NCBI GenBank assembly: GCA_001510575.1
Contig: LNGK01000006.1
Location: 491,565-555,564, forward strand
Reading direction: 5' to 3'
From: Knoxdaviesia capensis
Lineage: Eukaryota; Ascomycota; Sordariomycetes; Microascales; Gondwanamycetaceae
DNA length: 64,000 nt
Below the pieces are notes generated by a model that saw nothing but the letters and a program-made list of their open reading frames with translations, was not told the origin of the DNA and did no database searches. The position numbers and the translations under genes are program-made. Of this stretch, positions 1-11,406 are shown piece after piece. Position 1 is the first letter of the stretch. Each line of letters starts with the position of its first letter.

Positions 1-460
1 TTGCATTCTCCCATTGTCTCAATGCAACGTTGATATCTTTTGGGGGGACTTTGTTTCTTTTGGGTCCCTATCTATCTTCGTCGTCGTCGTCGTCGTCGCC
101 GTCGTCTTCTTGTTCTCTCTCTATCACCGCATCCTGGACTGTGGATCATCTTACAATTATCACTATCTTCAGTATCATCATCCTCCTCTACACATCCTCA
201 CTCTTTTGTATAAGTAGGCCCTCGATCTTCCCTCTTGTCTTCCTCATTCTCTCTGTTCTTTTCTTCTCCATCTCTCCATCTCCCTACCAGAGTTCTCCCA
301 TCCTCAGCAGATTCTCCTATCATAAGCATACACTTGACTTGCATTCATTCGTCTCCAGACAACACCTTTATCTCAGACACATCTTCTCTTATATACATCT
401 CTCTCTTTTGTATCACTCATATCACTCAGACTCTTCAGTCTCGCCCCTAAGTCAGTCACC
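1..460 (+). promoter_or_regulatory. 5' flank of the M43 metalloprotease gene
   Basis: Pyrimidine-rich promoter and leader on the + strand. A TCG trinucleotide run lies at about 78-105. A TATA-like TATAAG lies at 209-214, followed by dense CT-rich sequence up to the start codon at 461. No credible gene was seen here; the overlapping reading frames are low-complexity Ser/Phe/Leu translations of CT-rich DNA. Promoter role is inferred from position and composition. Confidence 0.55.
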
Positions 461-1464
461 ATGATGAAGTCATTTGTTGCTCTGCTGGCTGTTGCCGCCC
501 CGGCCATGGCCATTGTCCTCCCCGCCCCGAAGCCGTTCAACTGCGGTGCCCCGGAGCCGTCGGTGGAGCTTGTTGATACCATGAACTACCTGGCTCAAAA
601 GGAGGACAGCGTGCGCCGTGATCCCAACTACAAGCGTGCCACCCTCAACATCGACACCTACTTCCACGTCGTTGCCCGCTCCAACTCTACCAGCGGCGGA
701 TACGCCTCGGTAAGTGGTTTCTGACACCAAGCAGCAGCAAAGCACCCGCCAGCCGCATTTACTAACCCCCTCTGCAGGCCAAGGCGATTAAGGATCAGAT
801 CGATGTCCTGAACAACAACTACGCTCCCTCGGGCGTGTACTTCAACCTCAAGGGCACTGACTACACCATCAATACGCAGTGGGCCGCTGACAACGGCGAG
901 CTCGCCATGAAGCGGGCTCTCCGCAAGGGCGACTACAAGACGCTCAACATCTACTTCCTGGCCACGCTGGGTGGCGGCACTCTGGGATACTGCTACTTCC
1001 CCACCACCGCTTCCACTGGAAGCCAGGCTTTCACCCTCGACGGCTGCACCATCGACGTCGGCACCCTCCCCGGCGGCTCCATCGCCAGCTTCAACCTGGG
1101 CAAGACCGCCACCCACGAGGTTGGCCACTGGATGGGTCTTTTCCACACCTTCCAGGGTGGCTGCACCGGTGCCGGTGACCAGATCAGCGACACCCCCGCC
1201 CAGGCCAGCGCCTCTTCCGGGTGCCCCATTGGACGTGATTCGTGCCCCAGCCAGCCCGGCCTTGACCCCATCCACAACTACATGGACTACTCCAGCGATG
1301 CGTGCTACGAGGAGTTCACCGCCGGCCAGCAGTAAGTTCCTTTCTTTCTCTCTCTAGATTACTCGTTAACATCCAACAACCATGCTAACCTCTCATCTCT
1401 CCTTTTCTCTCTCTCACTCAACAGGGCTCGCATGCTCTCTAGCTTCAAGCAGTTCCGCGCTTAA
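461..1464 (+). CDS. Secreted M43-family (pappalysin-like) zinc metalloprotease
   Basis: Three exons: 461-709, 778-1331 and 1425-1464, giving 280 aa. Both introns have GTAAGT donors and CAG acceptors. A hydrophobic signal peptide occupies residues 1-17 or so (MMKSFVALLAVAAPAMA). The zinc site HEVGHWMGLFH at residues 196-206 matches the metzincin HExxHxxGxxH pattern: three His ligands plus catalytic Glu197. A Met-turn follows at about 250-254 (NYMDYS context). Cys-rich loops around the site (GGCTGAG, SGCPIG, DSCPS) fit the MEP1-like fungal branch of M43, extracellular endopeptidases of about 270-300 aa. The start is fixed by the signal peptide and by the CT-rich leader. Expected role is extracellular protein degradation or nutrition; the substrate is unknown. 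The last exon is only 40 nt, and its C-terminal sequence ARMLSSFKQFRA is typical of these proteins. Confidence 0.95.
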
Positions 1465-3773
1465 GAGATGCAACTGCTAGCATCACCGACTTCACACACA
1501 CGCGCCTGCGTCCAGTGTATATAGGAGGGACATAGCCGGTGGGGGAGGGGGATGGATTGATTACGGTGGTTTTTGGCGGTCGCTTCTGCTTTACGTGCAT
1601 TTGATGATGATGTTGTATTTTTCTCTTCTACGCTTCCCAATTTTCATTTCCCCCTTTTTTTCTTTTCTTTTGCATATTGATCTCCTTCTCATTCTCCTGT
1701 CACTTACAGCCCGCATGGTTCAAAGGCTCCTTTCTTGCATAGACCAGGTTGTGAATGCAAAGAAAAAGAATAAATGGCATAACATACACTCAGTAAAACC
1801 CATTGCATACACCAGAAAAGGAATGACTTGAAATTGGGGGAGGGAAGTCAACCATCTAAGTGCAATGTGACTCCACAACCAGCGCCCCGAAGTTACCGCA
1901 GAACAACGTCAGACTTGAAGGAGAACACACTTCGATGATGGGTCCGATGAACACTCACACCATGGATGGGCATGACTTCGACAATCTTCCAACTCACTAT
2001 CATCATTCTGGTTCACGCGTAGAACTTGGAGCGGTCGGCGTCGCGAGCGCGTTAAATGGCGTGTTTGGTGTCTTGTGGTGATACTATATGCCTAGGAATA
2101 TACCACACACGGCTTTGATACTGTCCCGGATTGCCGGAAGATATGCATACATGTCGCTGTTTACCTGCTAGATGTCCCCAGAAGTCACTCAACCACTATA
2201 TATAATGGCGACGACAAAGCATAACTTCATTTTTAGCTACCCTGGGCCCCTTGATAAGCCATACCGCGGCAGATTTGATATGTTCTCCCGACCTCTCAGT
2301 GACCCGTGTGTAAAGCACAATGCCCGTCCTTGCTTTCGCGGTGTGGGAGTCCACCAGCGAGATATCGTCGGCACCCGGACTTGATGTGATATCCCCACTA
2401 TATGCAGACTCGGGCGGCCGCAATGTGAGACGTGGGCTGGCGAACAATGGTGCTCCCGCTTGTTTGTTTGATGAGACGCAAAACAGCAGGCAGCCCGAAA
2501 GCCCCCAAACGAGAGAATATTGCAGTCGTTTACGCAGAGTCTGCACATTCCAGGATACTGGGACAGCTCAGTGCCGGGGCAGTTTGTTTTTCACAGAAGT
2601 ACGATGTCGAATCAACAGGACGCGAAGAAGAAGTCAGCTCTTAGTTAGTTACAGATCAGATAGAATACAGGGGGATGGTGGGACTTATATACGGTTGATG
2701 CGTTCGATGTCCCCGGTTGTCGTCGACGGGAAACCGTGCATGCAGTTATAAGTGAGAATCGATGGGATAGGAACAATCGCAGTCTTGTCGTCTGTCAAGG
2801 GGACAGACAGCCTTACCATGCATGGCATATTGCCGCATGGATCTCGAGTTTAAGCGTGGTGGAGTCCGCGCGAGTATCGGTGCGTCCGTCTGCCGATCCA
2901 GGTCACGGTCGAGTTCGGGACTCGTTGCTGCTCGCTGGATTTGTCACTCCGTACGTTGGTTTGGCCGCATTGACTGCATCTCTAAAGCAAGCTAGAGCAG
3001 CGCAAAGCTGGGAAAGCTTTTGTGTCAAGTCCAATTTCATGCTGACACACTTGAGCATCAAGTTGGTGGAGCTGCGCAGATACCTGGTGAGTGAGGAGAG
3101 GCTCGATAGTATGGGGAGAGTCGAGGTGCCTTTGGGTTTCTATCATAGATGAAGAGCGTTTGGATATTAGTGGGAAGGGCTGTGAGGAGGACAGGAAGTT
3201 TATATCAATCTATAAGTGATTCATAGTTATAGCTAAGTCGATATATAAGAAGGAAAGGAGTTCGTAGGAAGCGCGCGAGACTCTGATTCACTCAAAGTAG
3301 ATCCTGAGTAACACGTTCCTTATCATCTTCCAAGTGATTACTATCTCACCTCGCATACACTCACATACCATGTACCCGCTCGTTTGGGAGGCATGTTTCG
3401 GGTGGTGGTGGTGGCGGTGGTGGTCAATGTCCTGCAGCAGCAGATCAGCCTCACCGTATTCCCTCCTATGTTTATATAGGCAGAAGACACAACGTTCAGG
3501 ACATATAGATAAGACAAGCCTGCGAAATTAGAACATAGGGCTTTCCAGGGAGAGTATATAAGACTGGCATGTTATATGGCAGATGTACACAGACTGAGCA
3601 GTCGAGGGTTTGACGATAACCGCGGCTCCGGCCCACACTCGCGATGTCTATCATTGTGGCCAGGCCAGCGCCGGCCATGTTCTCGGCCACCTGTCAATCT
3701 CCTCTTTCTTCCAGTTCCAGGTCATGCCTCTTACAGGTGCAAAGAACGCGGTCTCTCCGGCCAGTCCGCCGAT
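1465..3773. other. 2.3-kb intergenic stretch with no supported gene
   Basis: This holds the 3' flank of the metalloprotease and downstream DNA of the monooxygenase. Open frames of 100-145 codons (for example 2320-2751 and 2736-3152 on +) lack recognisable motifs, and several start only at non-ATG codons. TATA-like TATATAAG motifs occur near 3241 and 3554, with no convincing downstream gene. A purine/GGT-rich patch lies near 3400-3425. It could hold a decayed gene, but nothing here proves one. Confidence 0.5.
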
Positions 3774-5182
3774 TCACACCATCCCCTGCAGCGTCGCCAG
3801 CGCCGCAGCCACCATCTCGTGCAAGTCGTACTCCCACACCGTGCGGAACATGCCCTCGACCGAAGCCCCAAACTTCGCGTGCGCGTCGCCGTCCTCACTC
3901 ACGCGCCGCTGGAACAGGTCGACCGCCGCGCGGGTCTCGCGCACCAGCCACTGCGTGCGCTCGTACCGCGCCTCCGAGTACACCTCGACGGCCAGCCCGA
4001 CATGCCGGTGGCGGTCGCGCGGCGCCGACGCGGCGCCCACGCGGCCGACCCGCGCCAGCAGCTCGGCGAGCAGCAGCGCGTCCTCAATGCCCATGCTCGC
4101 GCCGGCGCCCAGGTGCGGCCCCGCCGCGTGGGCCGCGTCGCCCGCCAGACACACCGCCGCGCCGCCCGCGCCGTGGTACTGCGGCAGCGGCCGGTCCGCC
4201 ATGTCGAAGATCGCCCACTTGGCCAGCGTCTCCGGCATCAGGCTGACGATCTTGCGCGTGGCCGGGTGCCACGCCGTAAACGCCGCTTCGACCTGCGCGC
4301 GCGGGGTGGACCCCCGGCCGGAATTGTGGGTCCCGGCCGCCGCCGCCCCACCCGCCGGCGGGTCCGAGGCGTCCGCGATCGACGCTTCCGGCTCGGTGAC
4401 GACCACCAGCACGTTGAGCAGCGTGTTCATGCCCACCGGGTACGTGATGATGTGGGCGTCCGGGCCGTTGTACATGAAGCGGGGGAACGCGCGGGCGGCG
4501 CCGAGGGCGGATTCGGCTTCGGCCATGGGGATGAGGGCGCGGTAGCAGGATTTTTTCGAGTAGGTTGGCGTGAAGCCGTTGTTGAACATTAGCTTGCGGG
4601 TTTGCGACCAGATGCCGTCGCAGCCGACGACTGGAGAGGGGGATTGTAGCCAGTTAGCCGGTTGCAGATAGTTCCGTGCCGAGCAAGAGTAATCTAAGAC
4701 AACATACCGACGTCCGCCACGGCCGCCGTCCCGTCCCGGAAGGCCACACGGACCCGGCCATCATCATTCTCCGACACATGCACGGCATCCTTCCCAAACT
4801 CAATCATCCCGGGCCCGCGCAGCAGCTTCTGGGCGGCCTCCAGAAAGTCCGACCGCCGGCACCCCTGGAACCCGTCCTTGCCAACATCCAGCCCAAAGAT
4901 GATGTCCGAGGTCCCGTGGCCGTCGATCCACTGGAACAGGTCCGCGCCGTTCGGGTTTGCCACGGCCTTGTACGCGGCCCGCAGCGCGGGGTCCAGCATC
5001 GCCATCGCGCGCTCGGCGTTCGGACTGAAGCCGATGCCGGCGCCGATCTCGCGGATCGCGCCGGCGCGCTCGTACACGGTGAACGACACGCCGCGGGCTT
5101 GCAGGCCGAGGGCCAGCGAGAGGCCGGTAATTCCGCCGCCGATGATGGCAACGTGCAGTGGTGGGGAGAGTGTTTGCGTCAT
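3774..5182 (-). CDS. FAD-dependent aromatic-ring monooxygenase (salicylate hydroxylase-like)
   Basis: Two exons on the minus strand, 5182-4708 and 4630-3774, joined across a 77-nt GTATGT...CAG intron to give 443 aa. The N-terminus has the FAD/ADP-binding Rossmann motif (IIGGGITG, residues 13-20) and a downstream acidic/basic ERAG. A conserved Arg-Arg lies at GCRRSDF (about 107-113). The DG motif VVGCDGIW (159-166) is rebuilt exactly at the splice junction. The second FAD motif AGDAAHAAGPHLGAG lies at 321-335. This order (GxGxxG, DG, GD) is diagnostic for class A flavoprotein hydroxylases using NAD(P)H and O2. Length is normal for the family (about 420-450). It shares a 403-bp divergent promoter with the reductase at 5586. 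The substrate cannot be told; phenolic acid catabolism or a secondary-metabolite oxidation are both possible. Confidence 0.93.
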
Positions 5183-5585
5183 GGTGGTGGGTGTGCCGAT
5201 GGTGTCTGTGCTAGTCAGGAGGTTGTGCAGTGACGAGATACCAGACGTGTACAGGTCTGGATACTCAAGCTCATTGAAGACGCATATATATTGATGTTTG
5301 GAGAATGTCCCACCTGGACCCCGCTTCTCTGTACACTGTTTTCATGCACTCCGGTGTACCACCGGAAACCCCCGATCCCCTGCCTAGCCGAGCTCCGAAA
5401 CCTCGCCACGGACGTCCGAAACTGCAGATGTGTATCTCGTCTCTGCAACCTTGATGCTCACAGGTGAGGGCTGGCTAATAGTATCTTCGCTTTCTTCAAG
5501 TAACTACTTGTGCTTATTTAGCTTTCCTTAATTTAATTGACCTTGTCAAACTTCAATATCACAGATCAGGAAGAACCACTTCACA
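5183..5585. promoter_or_regulatory. Bidirectional promoter between monooxygenase and reductase
   Basis: This 403-bp region separates two head-to-head start codons. A TATA-like ATATATAT run lies at about 5284-5291, roughly 100 nt upstream of the minus-strand start. CT/TTAA-rich sequence lies just before the + start at 5586. Divergent spacing this short suggests, but does not prove, co-regulation. Confidence 0.5.
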
Positions 5586-6780
5586 ATGCCCACTGCAAAA
5601 TCATCCGGCTCCGTGCTCCTGACCGGTACAGCGCCACACCCCCATATCCCCAAGGCTAGATACTAATAAGTTCGAGACTTCTCCTTACAGGCGGCAACGG
5701 CTTCATCGCCTCACACATTCTTGACAGCCTTCTAGAGCACGGGTAAGCGGAACACCCCCCCGGTCCGTGGTAACACCGGCCCCGTGGCACTCGGCACCTG
5801 TCACTAACCGCCGCCCCCCGTCCGCACCCAGCTACTCGGTGACGGTAACCGCGCGATCCGAAGCCAAGGCGCAAACCATCCTCGACTCGCTCGACTCAGC
5901 CATCCGCGCCCGGGCCGACTACGCCGTGGTCCCGGACATCACCGCGCCGGGGGCCTTCGACGCGGCGCTCGCCAACACCCGCTTCGACTACGTCATCCAC
6001 ACCGCCTCGCCCTACCACCTGAACGTCGTCGACCCCGTGAAGGACTTCCTCGAGCCCGCTGTCCTCGGCACCACGGGGATCCTCAAGTCGGTCGCGGCCC
6101 ACGCGCCCTCGGTCAAGCAGGTCGTGTTCACGTCGTCGTCGGCGGCGGTGATCAACCCGCGCGCGCACGCCCAGGTGTACAACGAAACCTGCTGGGCGCC
6201 GTGGACCGAGTCCGACATCCACGACCCCAAGACCGCGTACGAGACCGGCAAGACCGTCGCCGAGAAGGCCGCGTGGGCGTTCATGGCCGTGCCGCGCCAC
6301 TTCAGCCTGACCACCATCAACAACACGTACACCTTCGGCCCCGTGCAGCGCCGCCTCGGCTCGCTGGCCGCGACGAACACGTCCAATGCGCGCATCCGCG
6401 ATATGGTCACCGGCGCCATGCGCGAGACGCTGGCGCCCACGTTCCCCGTGTTCACGTTTGTCGATGTGCGCGATGTCGCCGCGGCCCACGTGCGTGCGCT
6501 CCAGGCGCCGCGTGCCGCCGGCGAGCGCTTCTACATCGTCGGCGGGTACTTCTCGAATGCCCGAATTGCCAATGTGATCCGCGAACACTACCCGGGCCTC
6601 CGGGATGTGCTACCGCCGCCGGACTCCGTCGATGACTTCCCGGAGAACATCTTCGGCGTCGACACGGCCAAGTCCAAGGATATCCTCGGGCTAGAGTACA
6701 CCGACCTTGAGGCCAGTGTCCGGGCGACTGTGGACTCGATGTTGCCGTACCTGTCGATGGATCTGATTGACGCAAGTTGA
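5586..6780 (+). CDS. NAD(P)-dependent epimerase/dehydratase-type reductase (extended SDR, DFR/GRE2-like)
   Basis: Three exons: 5586-5625, 5691-5742 and 5832-6780, giving 346 aa. The first intron has a perfect TACTAAT-type branch site. Splicing rebuilds the nucleotide-binding motif TGGNGFIA at residues 13-20, which the unspliced frame lacks. The catalytic tyrosine/lysine pair is seen as Tyr167-ETG-Lys171 (AYETGKTV). A Ser run at 132-134 (FTSSSAAV) provides the usual active-site Ser. VIHTASPYH (85-93) is the typical extended-SDR strand 4 region. The family includes dihydroflavonol 4-reductase, cinnamoyl-CoA reductase-like and methylglyoxal/ketone reductases such as yeast Gre2. Its substrate is not predictable. 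It pairs with the divergent FAD monooxygenase and ends 165 bp from the converging sulfate transporter. Confidence 0.93.
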
Positions 6781-6945
6781 AAGCTGTGGTTATATATGAC
6801 AGGAACAATGTAGCTCATAACTGAAAAAGACAAAACGATACCTATGCTAATCTTAACATGTAACTCTCTTGAACACCCGAAAACGCTCCAACAATATATG
6901 CCCGCCAATAAACACAGGAACCTCATGCATTCTCCCTCGTAAGCC

Positions 6946-9423
6946 TCATACCGATTGTTCGTGACCTGCTTCAGGAGCATCCACCACGCTGCTATTCTTC
7001 ATCGCGCAGCTGACGGCCTCCTCAATGTCCAGATGGAAACACGGCGAGCTGATTCCACAGATAGTCGCCATCTTCTGGCTTTCGATGGTCGCCGTTGCTC
7101 TAGACTTCTGTTCGACAGTGTTCTGGTTCTCAGAGTCTGCTCCCACCGAAGCCATCTCCGACGTATGTGCCAGGCTCGCCGTAACCACCCAGTCCGAATC
7201 ACCCCGTGACGGCCGGCCAAATGACGCCGCCGCCAGAGCCCGACGGGTCCATTTGTTCCGAACACTGCAGAAATGCACCTGCGCCGATTCCGGGGCTGCC
7301 AGCCGGTCAAGGGCGGTTCTCAAATCAACCAGGCCCTGGATGGAGGTGATATCGATATGATTAACGGTGGAGAAGTCCAGGATCACAGCCTTCAACGCTG
7401 GTTTGCTACATGAATCCGGGTCGACTTTTGACCCAGAGTTCACCGAGCCACCCGCATCGCACCAGAGGATATCTTTGGCATCTGTCTCCTCGGTCGCGGC
7501 CCTCCGTGTGTTCGCTGACACATACTGCAGGATTGTCCGGACATGGAGGGCTTGGTTGAGATAGTTCAGGCCCTCGGGAAACCGGTAGATGAAAATCCCG
7601 TGGTGGAATGGAGACACCGGAACTCCAAGGTTGGTCGAGTCACTGTGGTCCATGGAAACAAATGTGGTCCGAACAGGGGTAAGCTCCAATCTCGATGAAT
7701 CTGTCTCTGTCCGAAAAGATGTCTCCGCTGGAGGTCGATTAGATCGGGGAGTCTGTGATTGAACCTTTTCACGGCCGCTGCCATGTTCATACACTTTGAT
7801 ATACCCCAGAAACGCCCCGTCGCTCCGGGAAATTCGGAGAAGCATCAGCATTGCTGATAGAGCGATACCCACATACACCGACGTTTCCAGAGACTTGAAC
7901 AATGCCAGGACCACCCCGATCACCCAGATCACCATCTCCGGGGGCGAAAGCCGCCAGTACTGGTACACTGTCTTCCGGCTGGTGATGAGGTTGCACACCG
8001 CATGTATGATCATCCCGCTCAGGGCCGCCATAGGAATGTAGTAGAACATCTCCGACAGCAGATACAGGGCAAGCACCAACATGGTTGCGGTCACCAGGCT
8101 GGCGAGAGGAGTTTGCACTCCGGCCTTCGACAGGACCGCGGATGCTCCAAAAGATCCAGTTGATGCGTAGCCGCCCATGAACGGTGTCAGGATGTTTGCC
8201 GCTCCGAGAGCGAGGACTTCTTGTGAGGGATCGATGTTGTAGTTGTTCCTCCGGCCAAACGACTTGGCAATCGATATGTGTTCGATCACGATGATGATCA
8301 CAACAGCGGGGAGTTCCGAGATAATCGTGGACATGAGTTTCGCATCCGTGCTCGGAGGGCCGATCTGCTGGAAGCCTGGAGGGAAAATGGCAGGCGTCAA
8401 GTCAGTCATCCGTGTACGTCAGACACAGACAGTCCGATACGGGGCATTCATACCTGGGTAAATGGTCCCCACAAGCCGGAACTTCCACGACTGGCGCGAA
8501 TGTCGATGGACAATCCAGCCAACAAATATGAAGAGACACATGACGAATACTTGCCTCAACGAAGCCAGCGTTACCCACAGTCGCTGTCGAACAGGCTGGC
8601 GTTTCTCCATGTAGGCACAGGCGGTACTGAGTGTGAACAGCAACACGATAGTACTAATCCCAATAGCTGCATCGAGTTGCGTTGTCGGGAGAGCTTTGAC
8701 GGTGTTGACGATAACCAAATATGGGGGATCCCGCGAGTTGACACCTTCGACTCCCAGGACAACGGGGATCTGGGTCGACATGATAGTAATGCCGGCAGCG
8801 GTAATGAAGGCGGAAATAGGAATATAGGGGATCACCTCCACCAGCCAGCCCAGTCTCAGAAACCCCAGCGGGAGCAACACGGCTCCGATCATCATGGTCA
8901 AAGTCTTGGACACCATTTCGGGGGAGTACTGGCCGGGATGCTCAACATCGACCCGGGCCACGGCATGGCCGACCAACAGCGAGCCAATGGCGGTAGTACC
9001 CAGCACGATGTCGCGAGACGTGCCGACCATCCAATACACCACAGCGCCGACAAACGACGTGTACAGGCCGTACTCGGGCGACAGGCCCGCCAGCACGGCA
9101 TAGGCCATGGCCTGCGGCACCACGACGAACCCGGCCGTCACGCCGGCGATCACATCGCCGAGCAGCCAGCGGCGGTTGTAGCGCAGAATCCACGAGGCGA
9201 ACGGGAACAGCGTGGTGAGGTAGGTCCAGCAGGCTGTCCACGACGGGACGAGGCCGTGCAGCCAGTCGACCACATCGGCTTCACGCTCAACGTAGGCGTC
9301 GTGCGGGGCGAGTGCCGTGCGCGCCCGGGTGACAATGGCGTCGCGGGCGGCTTTGTCGGGGTCGTTCCGCCAGTCGAAGCCGGCCAGGAAGACTAAAATG
9401 CCGTGGCCCCATGATTCCGGCAT
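6946..9423 (-). CDS. SulP-family sulfate permease with STAS domain
   Basis: Two exons, 9423-8454 and 8375-6946, are joined over a 78-nt intron (GTATGA...CAG) to give 799 aa. The SLC26/SulP signature region lies at about residues 99-150 (VVPQAMAYAVLAGLSPEYGL, then TSRDIVLGTTAIGSLLVG). It is followed by repeated hydrophobic membrane spans through about residue 520. A hydrophilic linker leads to a C-terminal STAS domain (about 580-715) with the ILDFSTVNHIDITSIQGL core. The length is close to fungal sulfate permeases of the SUL1/SUL2 and sB type (about 800-890 aa). Plasma-membrane proton/sulfate symport is the family role. The ATG at 9423 gives a normal N-terminal cytoplasmic leader. It converges with the reductase gene; its 5' side faces a long intergenic region. 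Confidence 0.97.
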
Positions 9424-10940
9424 TGCTAGGCGGGCGGGGATTTGTAGGGCGTTTGTTCGGTGGGTGCGTTTGCTCTGTGGGACTGATGGTTTCGGTGTGT
9501 TAGTGAGACATCGGGGCGGGGGATCGGGGGAAAAGCTGGAAGAACATACATCAGATCTCAGATATCATCTCCGATTGAGAAAATACTCCCGTTCATCTAG
9601 ATCTTCTTCTCAAGTGGCAGCGTGGTGAATCTCCCCTTCTGGTGATGCCAGTTGCACTACCAGTGAAGCAACTCGAGGCGGCCATCTTTCCTTCTCGCCC
9701 CAGAATCAAATCGCCAGCGCTATAAATAACGACATGAAACCCCCTTCCGTGACTTGAAGGGAAAGGAGCAAATTCCAGCCAAGAGAGATTTTCTAGCAGG
9801 AGGATTGGAATGACTGAGTGGCAGACGACCGTGAAGAACACAGAGGAAAGTTCGGGTGAAAAGGGAGAGGCTTTCCTCCCCTTGACACGATAGGGTTAGG
9901 GTTCGGTCCATCGCATCCATCTTCCGACAAATGAAGAAGGTGCTTAGCAACCCATTCCGACAGCCAGAAAACCGCCCCAAAAACCCCCCTAAAAATATTA
10001 TTATACAGAATATATATATATATAAAACCAAAAAAAAAACAAAAAAATTGAAGAAAAAAATGAAAAAGGACAAAACTTCTCCCGAACCCACACACATGTC
10101 CAACACGACAAAATTACCTGCTGAAGCAAAAGCAAACAAAGAGCAAATCTACCACGCAGCTGACAGGGAACATGGGGGTCAGAAGCTCTTATCGATAAGC
10201 GAGGACAAAATTACCCAATTGCGTCATGGTGATAACAACCGGGCCATCGCATCCCGGCCAATTGACAGCGGCCGATAAGGCTGAACAGCCAGGGTATGGC
10301 TCGTGAACAATATTGGAGATGTGGTGGTGTTGAATGGCGCATAAGATCTCATGCACGGTAGAAGATGTCGAGCAAGGGAAGACAGCATGACAACCGGAAC
10401 ACAGAACTGGGCTAAAAAATCCGCAGATCTCGTTATCGTTACGCTGGCTTTTCCTTTCTATGGCTGTATGGAAGAGTTGGGCCTTCCCCGCCAAAGTCGT
10501 GCTGGCACACACACACCCCCCCAACTTTTCACACGTCTACGCCTTGTTTGTATGAGTGTGTGCCCGTATGGGCGGTTCAGCTCTATGCTCTCGTCTTACT
10601 CTTTCTAAATTCTTACCGTTGTTTCCTTGTCCTTTTGTTCCTATTTCTGCCTGTGGGGACTCTGTCCTTCTCCATCCGTCGGTTGCTACAAGTTCCGCGT
10701 ACGCTGTATATAAAGCCTCACAATCACCCAATCTGTAAGAGTACGAACAGAATCGAACCACTCTCATTCCATACCCTCTGCTCTCTTGCCCGGATTCTTT
10801 CTTTCTAGCCCTCACACATGTGTCCGGTTTCGGAGACTTGGACCTTTCCTTCTCGACCTTATATTCTCAAACCCCATTGAAAGAGAAAAAGAAAGAAAGA
10901 AAGAAAAAGACCTATTTGCTCTTCCCCTTTTCCTATCACC
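9424..10940. other. 1.5-kb divergent intergenic region with telomere-like motif
   Basis: This lies between the sulfate transporter start (minus) and the PAH protein start (plus). A TAGGGTTAGGGTT element lies at 9891-9903. An (AT) run near 10010-10024 is followed by an A-rich stretch to about 10065. On the plus side, CT-rich leader-like sequence runs from about 10600 to 10800. A GAAA-type purine repeat lies at about 10886-10905. No gene with recognisable motifs was found on either strand. Confidence 0.5.
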
Positions 10941-11406
10941 ATGAATCAACAGACCTTCCACCCTGGAGACACACCGGCAACGCTACTGGACGTGGCCCCG
11001 GCAATAGAGCGCAGGCTCGCCCAAACCGTGCCCAATTTCCAGCCCGGCTCGTTTGTGCGCGCTGCCCAGCTGATGGAGCAAATCCGAGTACGCAGCTACC
11101 GCCCTTCCCCTTGCTGTGTTGTCTTCTTCATCGGGGGCAGTTTGGAGCAGATCCATACATAGAGACGCGGACTTCATTGACTTCCCGCCGTTCCCAGACT
11201 AACGAGCACCTTCAACTCTTCAATATTCACAGGTCCAGCGTGGGCAAGACGTCTACAACCAGTTCCTCGAGATCATGTCCTTGGCCCGCGACGACGGCGC
11301 CTTGCCCCAGAACCGCGACCTCATCATCGCCAGGGTTCGGTCCCTGCTGGCTGGGAACCAGGACCTGCTCAATCAGTTCCAGGACTTCCTCCCGGTGGCT
11401 CTTTAA
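10941..11406 (+). CDS. Small protein consisting of a single PAH (Sin3-type paired amphipathic helix)-like domain
   Basis: Two exons, 10941-11087 and 11233-11406, give 106 aa; the intron is GTACGC...CACAG. The spliced C-terminal half reads like one PAH repeat. It has a first helix AAQLMEQIRVQ, then VYNQFLEIM, then a third/fourth-helix segment IIARVRSLLAGNQDLL ending in FQDFLP. This matches the Sin3 pattern YxxFLxIM ... VIxRVxxLFxGHxxLIxxFxxFLP. The junction falls inside the first helix, which supports the splice. There is no Sin3 HDAC-interaction region, no further repeat, and the stop follows four codons after FLP. By analogy PAH domains bind short amphipathic repressor helices, so this could sequester Sin3 partners or be an adaptor. 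Function is inferred only from the fold resemblance. Confidence 0.75.

Noticed and set aside
2736..3152. 138-codon + frame with a weak helical, HeLo/STAND-N-terminus-like look
   Set aside because: Starts at GTG without an early ATG, and the similarity is impressionistic; not enough to call a pseudogene.
10740..10830. Possible tRNA B-box (GGTTCGATTCT on minus)
   Set aside because: No matching A-box, no acceptor stem pairing and no cloverleaf could be drawn.
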